Origin: Azonexaceae bacterium
GTDB taxonomy: Bacteria > Pseudomonadota > Gammaproteobacteria > Burkholderiales > Rhodocyclaceae
NCBI GenBank assembly: GCA_009469665.1
Contig: SSTB01000058.1
Span: forward strand, 1-31,508
Direction: 5' to 3'
DNA: 31,508 bases
In this document: positions 25,576-31,508 of the stretch, one piece after another
How the letters are laid out: every line of letters starts with the position of its first letter
How positions within the stretch are numbered: position 1 is the stretch's first letter
Position numbers and translations under genes: made by a program
Notes under the pieces: generated by a model
The model's database searches: none
The model's input: the letters and a program-made list of their open reading frames with translations, nothing else
What the model was told of the DNA's origin: nothing

Positions 25576-26709
25576 ATGGCGGAAGAGAGCGACCTCGACA
25601 GAACAGAAGCGCCCACGGGCAGGCGACTCGAGCAAGCCCGCGAGCAGGGTCAGGTCCCCCATTCCCGCGAACTCGGCACCTTTCTGACCCTCATCGTTTC
25701 CGCATCAGCCCTTTGGCTGGCCGGCGGCTGGTTCGCCCAAGGCGCCCTGGCGCTCACCCGCAAGGGGCTTGCGCTCGACTCCGGCAGCCTGAAGGAGCCC
25801 GGTCAGATGCTGGTGCGTTTTGCCGATATTGGCGGCGATGCCGTGCTGCTCATGGCGCCGCTCCTCGCCCTCCTGGTCCTGGCCGCACTCCTTCCTCCCT
25901 TCTTTCTCAATGCCTGGGTTTTTGCGCCCAAGGCACTGGCCCCGGACCTGAAGCGGCTCAATCCCCTCACCGGTTTCGGCCGTATGTTCTCGTGGCACAG
26001 TCTGGCCGAACTGACCAAGGCCATCCTGAAGGCGCTCCTGGTGGGAGGGGTCGCGGCACTGCTGCTGTGGCATACCCAGGATGAAATCTTCGGTCTGGTG
26101 GGGGAGCCCATCGAGCAGGGCGTGGGGCATGCCGGCCACCTCGTTGTTTTTTCCTTCCTGGTTCTGGTTGGCATTCTGGCCCTGGTGGTCGTGGCCGACG
26201 TGCCCTTCCAACTCTGGCAATACTTCGATCGCCTGAAGATGACCCGCGACGAGGTGCGCCAGGAAATGAAGGAAATGCTTGGCGACCCCCAGGTCAAGGG
26301 GCGTATCCGCAGCCTCCAGATGCAGGCGGCCCGCAAGCGCATGATGGCGGCGGTTCCCAAGGCCGACGTGGTGGTGACCAACCCTACCCACTATGCCGTG
26401 GCCCTGGCCTACCAGGAAGGCATGGCGGCCCCCCGGGTGGTCGCCAAGGGCACGGGCGAAATCGCCCGGCGCATGCGCGAGATCGCTGCGGCCCACGCCG
26501 TCCCCTTGCTCGAAGCGCCCCCCTTGGCCCGGGCCTTGTACAAGCATGTGAATCTGGATGCCGAAATCCCCGGCAAGCTCTACGCGGCGGTGGCTGAAGT
26601 GCTCGCCTACGTCTACCAACTCTCCCAGTGGAAGGTGCGCGGTGGACAGATTCCCGTGCCTCCCCAGGATTTGCCCGTTCCCGCTGAACTCGTGCCGGAG
26701 GCCAACTAA
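25576..26709 (+). CDS. flhB: FlhB, flagellar type III export switch protein
   Basis: Inner-membrane part of the flagellar export gate that switches substrate class from rod/hook to filament. The 377 residues carry a charged N-terminus (E-A-P-T-G-R-R-L-E-Q-A-R-E-Q-G-Q-V-P-H-S-R-E), four membrane helices (about 30-50, 85-110, 145-165 and 185-210) and a cytoplasmic domain with the self-cleavage site N269-P-T-H272, the same numbering as in Salmonella/E. coli FlhB. The flhA ATG directly follows the TAA stop with no spacer, and its ribosome site GGAGG lies inside flhB, suggesting coupled translation. Confidence 0.97.
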   Translation: MAEESDLDRTEAPTGRRLEQAREQGQVPHSRELGTFLTLIVSASALWLAGGWFAQGALALTRKGLALDSGSLKEPGQMLVRFADIGGDAVLLMAPLLALLVLAALLPPFFLNAWVFAPKALAPDLKRLNPLTGFGRMFSWHSLAELTKAILKALLVGGVAALLLWHTQDEIFGLVGEPIEQGVGHAGHLVVFSFLVLVGILALVVVADVPFQLWQYFDRLKMTRDEVRQEMKEMLGDPQVKGRIRSLQMQAARKRMMAAVPKADVVVTNPTHYAVALAYQEGMAAPRVVAKGTGEIARRMREIAAAHAVPLLEAPPLARALYKHVNLDAEIPGKLYAAVAEVLAYVYQLSQWKVRGGQIPVPPQDLPVPAELVPEAN

Positions 26710-28794
26710 ATGGCCAGTGCAACCCTGAGCGTGCAGAACCTGCTGGGCCGATTCAACCTCACCCAGCTTGCCGCGCCGGTGCTCGTTCTGCTCATCCTGG
26801 CGATGATGGTCCTGCCCCTGCCGGCCTTCCTGCTGGACGTGCTGTTCACCTTCAATATCGCCCTGTCGGTCCTGGTGCTCCTGGTGGCCGTCAACACGCG
26901 CAAGACCCTGGATTTTTCGGTCTTTCCCACCGTGCTGCTGGTGACGACCTTGCTTCGCCTGTCCCTCAACGTTGCCTCCACGCGCATCGTCATGCTCGAG
27001 GGCCACACCGGCCCCGATGCGGCCGGCAAGGTCATCGAAGCCTTTGGTCACTTCCTGGTGGGCGGCAATTTCGCGGTCGGGATCATCGTCTTCTTCATCC
27101 TGGTGGTCATCAACTTCGTCGTGATCACCAAGGGCGCCGGGCGGGTGGCGGAGGTTTCGGCCCGCTTCACCCTGGACGCCATGCCGGGCAAGCAGATGGC
27201 CATCGACGCAGACCTCAACGCCGGGCTCATCGGTGAGGAGGAGGCCCGCCGCCGGCGCACCGACATTGCGCGGGAGGCCGAATTCTTCGGTTCCATGGAC
27301 GGTGCTTCCAAGTTCGTGCGGGGTGACGCCATCGCGGGCATCGTCATCATGCTCATCAACGTCGTCGGCGGGCTGATCGTCGGCGTCTTCCAGCACAACA
27401 TGGAAGTGGCCCTCGCGGCGCGCAACTATACCCTGCTGACCATCGGCGATGGTTTGGTGGCCCAGGTTCCCGGGCTCATCATTTCCATCGCGGCCGGCAT
27501 GGTGGTGACTCGGGTGTCGGACGACAGGGACGTGGGCCAACAGTTCCTCGGGCAAATGTTCCGCAATTGGCGAGTCATGGCCCTCACGGCCGGTATCGTC
27601 GGCTTGCTGGGACTCATCCCGGGCATGCCCAACATGGTCTTCCTCCTCATGGCCGCTGTCCTGGGCTGGGCCACCTGGAAGATGATGGATGCCGAGGCCA
27701 AGGCCACCCCCGCGCCAGTGGCCGTCGCCCCGGCACCGGCACCCGAGGTACAGGAAGCCAGTTGGGCCGACGTCGCCCCCCTCGACGTACTCGGTCTGGA
27801 AGTGGGTTACCGCCTTATACCCCTGGTGGACAAGGCCCAGGATGGCGAACTGCTGCGACGCATCCGGGGCATTCGCAAGAAATTTGCCCAGGAAGTCGGC
27901 TTCTTGGTGTCGCCGGTCCATATCCGCGACAACCTGGAACTCAAGCCCAACGCCTACCGCATCCTCCTGAAGGGCGTCGAAGTGGGCCGGGGCGAGGCCT
28001 TTCCCGGACAGTATCTGGCCATCAACCCCGGAAGGGTTGCCGGGACGGTCCCCGGAACCGCCACCACCGATCCCGCCTTCGGTCTTCCCGCCGTGTGGAT
28101 CAACGCCGGCGAGCGGGAGCAGGCCCAGGCCCTGGGTTACACCGTGGTCGATTCCTCCACCGTGGTCGCCACCCATCTCAATCACCTGATCCTCACCCAC
28201 GCCGCGGAGCTTCTGGGTCGCCAGGAAGTGCAGCAACTGCTCGATCACCTGGGCAAGGAGATGCCCAAACTGGTCGACGATCTAGTCCCCAAGATCCTTC
28301 CCCTGGGCGTCCTGCAGAAGGTTCTGCAAAACCTGCTGGAAGAGGGCGTGCATATCCGCGACGTGCGTTCCATTATCGAGACCCTGGCCGATGCGGCGCC
28401 CCGTACCCAGAACGCCGACGATTTGACGGTCCAGGTGCGCACGGCTCTCGGTCGCGCCATTGTCCAGCAACTCTTCCCGGGGACCGGGGAAGTGCAGGTC
28501 ATGACCCTGGACCCGGCCCTGGAGCGGCTCCTCGCCCAGGCAGTGGCGGGCGGTGGCGACAACGCCAGCTTCGAGCCGGGGCTGGCCGATACCCTGGTGC
28601 GGGAGACGATGCAGTCGGCCCGCCGCCAGGAGGAACTGGGGCTGGCCGCCGTCCTCATCGTCCCCGCCAGCCTGCGCCTGCTGTTGTCGCGTTTCCTGCG
28701 CCGCTCGGTGCCGCAGCTCAAGGTTCTGGCCCATAACGAAATTCCCGAAACCCGCATCATCAAGGTGACCTCGATCATCGGAGGCAGAGCATGA
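26710..28794 (+). CDS. flhA: FlhA, flagellar type III export gate protein
   Basis: Main transmembrane component of the flagellar export gate; it uses proton motive force and docks export chaperones through its cytoplasmic ring. The 694 residues have about eight N-terminal membrane helices (to about 325) with the family's cytoplasmic FHIPEP-type loop (about 150-195: R-F-T-L-D-A-M-P-G-K-Q-M-A-I-D-A-D), a short Ala/Pro linker (about 330-345) and a C-terminal cytoplasmic domain (about 350-694). GGAGG lies 8 bases upstream of the ATG, within flhB. The stop overlaps flhF in an ATGA arrangement. Confidence 0.97.
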   Translation: MASATLSVQNLLGRFNLTQLAAPVLVLLILAMMVLPLPAFLLDVLFTFNIALSVLVLLVAVNTRKTLDFSVFPTVLLVTTLLRLSLNVASTRIVMLEGHTGPDAAGKVIEAFGHFLVGGNFAVGIIVFFILVVINFVVITKGAGRVAEVSARFTLDAMPGKQMAIDADLNAGLIGEEEARRRRTDIAREAEFFGSMDGASKFVRGDAIAGIVIMLINVVGGLIVGVFQHNMEVALAARNYTLLTIGDGLVAQVPGLIISIAAGMVVTRVSDDRDVGQQFLGQMFRNWRVMALTAGIVGLLGLIPGMPNMVFLLMAAVLGWATWKMMDAEAKATPAPVAVAPAPAPEVQEASWADVAPLDVLGLEVGYRLIPLVDKAQDGELLRRIRGIRKKFAQEVGFLVSPVHIRDNLELKPNAYRILLKGVEVGRGEAFPGQYLAINPGRVAGTVPGTATTDPAFGLPAVWINAGEREQAQALGYTVVDSSTVVATHLNHLILTHAAELLGRQEVQQLLDHLGKEMPKLVDDLVPKILPLGVLQKVLQNLLEEGVHIRDVRSIIETLADAAPRTQNADDLTVQVRTALGRAIVQQLFPGTGEVQVMTLDPALERLLAQAVAGGGDNASFEPGLADTLVRETMQSARRQEELGLAAVLIVPASLRLLLSRFLRRSVPQLKVLAHNEIPETRIIKVTSIIGGRA

Positions 28795-30176
28795 ACGTCA
28801 GAAAATTCATCGCCGCCAACGCCCGCGAAGCGTTGAAAAAAGTGAAGGAGACCCTCGGCAACGACGCCATCATCCTCTCCAACCGGAGCATTCCAGGGGG
28901 CGTCGAGATCATGGCCGTGGCCTCCCGAGACATGGCGATGATCGTGCCCGCCGTCGGCAGTGACCGTCCTGCCGTCGAGCGGCCCCCGCTCCAGGAGGGC
29001 GAGGACTATCGCGTCAGCCTGAGCAGCGCGCCCCGGCCAGCCCCGGTCCGCGCCCCGGCTCCCGCTGCCGAGCCGGCGCCGGTGCGCGAGCCCGCGCTGA
29101 CCATGCCGGTAGTCAATGCCGGCATCCCAAGGAGCGGTGCCCTGCGCCAGTTCGAGACCCCGCGGCCGGCCATGGCACCGGTGCCGGAAGCGCCCCGGGC
29201 GCCCGAACCCCGGCGGGAGGCGGAAGTCGTCCCGGCCGAGGTCATGGACGAAATCCGTTCCCTGCGGCGCATCGTCGAACAACATCTGGCGGGCTTCACC
29301 TGGAACGAGACATCCCGCTCGGCGCCCGCTAAGGCCGAGGCGTTGCGCCAACTGCTCGACGCGGGCTTCTCTCCCCAGTTTGCCCGCGACGTGCTCACCG
29401 GCCTACCCGCCGACTTCGACGCCGGCCAGGCCATGGCCTGGGTCAAGGGCGCCGCCGACCGCAGCCTGATTACCGTGGGGAGTGAAGACGACATCGTGGA
29501 CCGTGGCGGCGTGTATGCCCTGGTCGGCCCCACCGGGGTCGGCAAGACCACCACCACCGCCAAGCTCGCTGCTCGCTGCGTCATGCGGCACGGCCCCAAC
29601 AAGGTGGCCCTGGTGACCACCGATGGCTACCGTATCGGCGCCCACGAGCAATTGCGCATCTACGGCCGCATCCTCGGCGTTTCGGTTCATTTGGTGAAGG
29701 ATGCCTCCGAACTCGCCCAGACCCTGGCCGAACTCGCCCACAAGCACATGGTGCTCATCGACACCATGGGCATGAGCCAGAAGGACCGCCTCGTCCCCGA
29801 ATTGACCGGAATGCTGGCCGGATGCCGAGTGCAGCGCCTGCTTCTCCTGTCCTCCACCTCCCGTGGCGACACCCTGGACGACGTGGTGCGCGCTTACCAG
29901 GGAGAGGGGCTGGCGGGTTGCATCCTGACCAAGGTCGACGAGGCGGCCAGTCTGGCCACCGCGCTCGACGTCATCATGCGGCATCGCCTGCGCCTTCTGT
30001 ACGTTTCCAATGGCCAGCGGGTTCCCGAAGACATCCATCTGCCCAATCGCACCTATCTCCTGCACCGTGCCTTCAAGGATATCCCCGCCGAATCACCCCA
30101 TCGTCTGGCGGGCAGCGAACCGGCCATGCTCATGGCCAGCGCCGGCCTTTCTGCGGCGGGGGGTGCCCGTGGCTGA
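28791..30176 (+). CDS. flhF: FlhF, SRP-type GTPase placing the flagellum
   Basis: Signal-recognition-particle-family GTPase that sets the site of flagellar assembly, usually a cell pole. The 461 residues have an N-terminal B domain (M-N-V-R-K-F-I-A-x-N-A-R-E-A-L), a Pro/Ala/Arg-rich linker (about 75-145), and an NG domain with P-loop G246-P-T-G-V-G-K-T253, T-T-D-G-Y-R-I-G-A, D-T-M-G-M (Met in place of the usual Ala of DTAG) and T-K-V-D-E-A for guanine recognition. The ATG overlaps the flhA stop by 4 bases, with GGAGG 6 bases upstream. Together with FlhG it points to polar flagella. Confidence 0.95.
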   Translation: MNVRKFIAANAREALKKVKETLGNDAIILSNRSIPGGVEIMAVASRDMAMIVPAVGSDRPAVERPPLQEGEDYRVSLSSAPRPAPVRAPAPAAEPAPVREPALTMPVVNAGIPRSGALRQFETPRPAMAPVPEAPRAPEPRREAEVVPAEVMDEIRSLRRIVEQHLAGFTWNETSRSAPAKAEALRQLLDAGFSPQFARDVLTGLPADFDAGQAMAWVKGAADRSLITVGSEDDIVDRGGVYALVGPTGVGKTTTTAKLAARCVMRHGPNKVALVTTDGYRIGAHEQLRIYGRILGVSVHLVKDASELAQTLAELAHKHMVLIDTMGMSQKDRLVPELTGMLAGCRVQRLLLLSSTSRGDTLDDVVRAYQGEGLAGCILTKVDEAASLATALDVIMRHRLRLLYVSNGQRVPEDIHLPNRTYLLHRAFKDIPAESPHRLAGSEPAMLMASAGLSAAGGARG

Positions 30177-31056
30177 TTTCCGCAGCGACCAGGCTGCCGG
30201 CCTGCGGCGGCTTTTCGGTGGCGGGCATTTGCAGGTGGTGAGCTTTGCCGCCGGTTGCTCCGGGGTGGGTAAGACCGCTGCAGTTGCCAATCTGGGCGTC
30301 GCTCTGGCCCGCCAGGGGCGTGAGGTACTGCTCATCGACGAAGCCTCGGGCGGCGACGATCTGGCTGCTGCGTTCGGCCTGCTCGCCCCCTGGGATCTCC
30401 TGCACGTCGTGCAGAGGGAGTGCAGCCTGGAGCAGGTCCTCGTGCGTCCGCAGCCCGGCCTGCACATTCTTCCTGCCTCCCGGGCGGCCCAGAAACTGGG
30501 CGCCCTCAATGGCACCCAGCAGAACATCCTCCTGGAGGCCGTGGCGGGGCTGGCCCGCCCCATCGACGTTATCCTGATCGACGCCGGTGTCGGCCACCGC
30601 CAGGGGTTCTCGCCCCTGGGCCTGATCGCCCAGGAAACGGTCTTCGTCCTCTCCGGCAACAGCGCCTCGATCACCGAAGCCTATACCGCCATCAAAAAGC
30701 TCAGTCAGGTCCACGGGCGGAGGAACTTCCGCATCCTGATCAACAAAGTGCGTTGCGAAGCCGATGCCCGGGCCATTTTCGATAATATGGCCCACGTCGC
30801 CGCGCAGCGCGGCATCGCCCGCCTGGAGTACGTCGCTTCGGTGCCGCTGGACGAGGCCATGCGCCAGACTGGCCAACTCTGTCGCCCGGTGGTTTCCGCG
30901 GCTCCCGAGTCGGTTGCCGCCGAAGCCTTCCGGGACATCGCGGCTGCCATGGCCGACTGGGCACGGCAGGAGGCCGAGGCGGGCGGTGTCGAACACTTCA
31001 TGCAGCAACTGCTACACTTGAGCCAACGCATCCCGACCACCCATCCCCGAATCTGA
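30169..31056 (+). CDS. flhG: FlhG/FleN, MinD-like ATPase controlling flagellar number
   Basis: MinD/ParA-family ATPase that limits flagellar number and acts with FlhF. The 295 residues (from GTG 30169) show a P-loop G29-C-S-G-V-G-K35-T36, L-L-I-D-E-A-S-G-G-D-D (switch I), V-I-L-I-D-A-G-V-G (Walker B/switch II) and I-N-K-V-R. The signature lysine of the deviant Walker A motif (first K of KGGVGKT) is Cys30. The C-terminus has an amphipathic stretch (H-F-M-Q-Q-L-L-H-L). The start is uncertain: GTG 30163 and GTG 30169 both follow a G-rich run and overlap the flhF end. The stop overlaps fliA by one base. Confidence 0.9.
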   Translation: MADFRSDQAAGLRRLFGGGHLQVVSFAAGCSGVGKTAAVANLGVALARQGREVLLIDEASGGDDLAAAFGLLAPWDLLHVVQRECSLEQVLVRPQPGLHILPASRAAQKLGALNGTQQNILLEAVAGLARPIDVILIDAGVGHRQGFSPLGLIAQETVFVLSGNSASITEAYTAIKKLSQVHGRRNFRILINKVRCEADARAIFDNMAHVAAQRGIARLEYVASVPLDEAMRQTGQLCRPVVSAAPESVAAEAFRDIAAAMADWARQEAEAGGVEHFMQQLLHLSQRIPTTHPRI

Positions 31057-31508
31057 TGTACACCGCTGCTGGTCAGCCGGAGAGGGAACAGCTGGTTCAG
31101 CGCTTCGTTCCGCTGGTGAAGCGCATCGCCTATCACCTGATGGCGCGGCTCCCCTCCAACGTCCTCTTTGACGATCTCGTCCAGAACGGCATGATCGGGC
31201 TTCTGGACGCCATAGGCCGCTTCGAGGAGGGCTTCGGTGCGCAGTTCGATACCTACGCCACCCAGCGCATCCGGGGCGCCATGCTCGACGGCCTGCGTGA
31301 AAACGACTGGCTGCCCCGCCACATCCGGCGCGAACTGCGGCGCATCGAAAGCACCATCCACGCCCTAGAGCAAGCCCAGGGCCGTGCGCCCTCGGAACGG
31401 GAACTGGCCGATTCCCTCGGCATGAGCCTTGCCGATTACCAGAAGACCCTGCTCGACGCCCGGGGCCATCAGCTCGTCTATTTCGAAGACTTCGCCGGCG
31501 AAGGCGAC
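31056..31508 (+). CDS. fliA: FliA, flagellar sigma factor sigma-28 (N-terminal part)
   Basis: Alternative sigma factor for late flagellar and chemotaxis genes. 151 residues are present before the window ends (E. coli FliA has 239). Region 2 is clear: L-V-K-R-I-A-Y-H-L-M-A-R-L-P, D-L-V-Q-N-G-M-I-G-L-L-D-A and F-D-T-Y-A-T-Q-R-I-R-G-A-M-L-D-G-L-R-E-N-D-W; region 3 follows with R-A-P-S-E-R-E-L-A-D-S-L-G-M. The ATG shares its A with the flhG TGA stop, so translation is probably coupled. The anti-sigma factor FlgM is not in the window. Confidence 0.96.
   Translation, partial: MYTAAGQPEREQLVQRFVPLVKRIAYHLMARLPSNVLFDDLVQNGMIGLLDAIGRFEEGFGAQFDTYATQRIRGAMLDGLRENDWLPRHIRRELRRIESTIHALEQAQGRAPSERELADSLGMSLADYQKTLLDARGHQLVYFEDFAGEGD

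Overview
This window looks like one stretch of a high-GC betaproteobacterial chromosome, most likely Rhodocyclales-like (Dechloromonas/Azonexus type). That placement is inferred from gene content and protein style: a cbb3-oxidase tail with ccoG, fixH and a DUF3149 mini-gene, then an E. coli-like motA-motB-cheA-cheW-mcp-mcp-cheR-cheB order with cheD added, then cheV-cheV-cheY-cheZ-cheA joined to flhB-flhA-flhF-flhG-fliA. I see no mobile elements, CRISPR arrays, tRNAs or rRNAs. Both ends are cut inside genes (ccoP on the left, fliA on the right).

Layout. (1) 1-2804: the end of the cbb3 cytochrome oxidase locus (ccoP 3' part, terminator, ccoG, fixH, a 46-residue DUF3149 protein, terminator). (2) 2892-4387: an orphan TonB-like protein and, convergent to it, a zinc-ribbon Nudix hydrolase. 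(3) 4550-20064: stator genes motA and motB, a membrane-anchored MCP without a sensor domain, cheY, a long cheA, cheW, two large multi-sensor MCPs, cheR, cheD, cheB and a STAS-domain protein. (4) 20245-25398: two tandem cheV genes, an E. coli-like cheY, cheZ and a second, shorter cheA, closed by a UUCG-loop hairpin. (5) 25576-31508: flhB, flhA, flhF, flhG and the start of fliA, almost all touching or overlapping, behind an AT-rich promoter region.

How it works together. The MCPs sense signals through PAS, Cache and helical domains and control CheA through CheW and the CheVs. CheA phosphorylates CheY and CheB. CheR, CheB and CheD tune receptor methylation and amidation, and CheZ removes phosphate from CheY. 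CheY-P acts on a flagellar motor driven by the MotAB stators. FlhA and FlhB export flagellar parts, FlhF and FlhG set flagellar place and number, and FliA transcribes the late motility genes. Two CheAs and two CheYs lie side by side, so either two signalling arrays or one branched pathway is encoded.

Most interesting observations. The short MCP at 6458-7678 has an F-Q-D-L-x-x-Q helix that matches the catalytic Asp/Gln pair of CheZ, plus a C-terminal GDVELF tail that CheD shares; it sits directly before its own cheY. CheZ itself has two copies of an N-terminal helix resembling its C-terminal CheY-docking peptide. The long CheA has five YGFFAPLP repeats in its linker. The two large MCPs share a nearly identical 176-bp block that looks like gene conversion. 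FlhG lacks the signature lysine of its Walker A motif.
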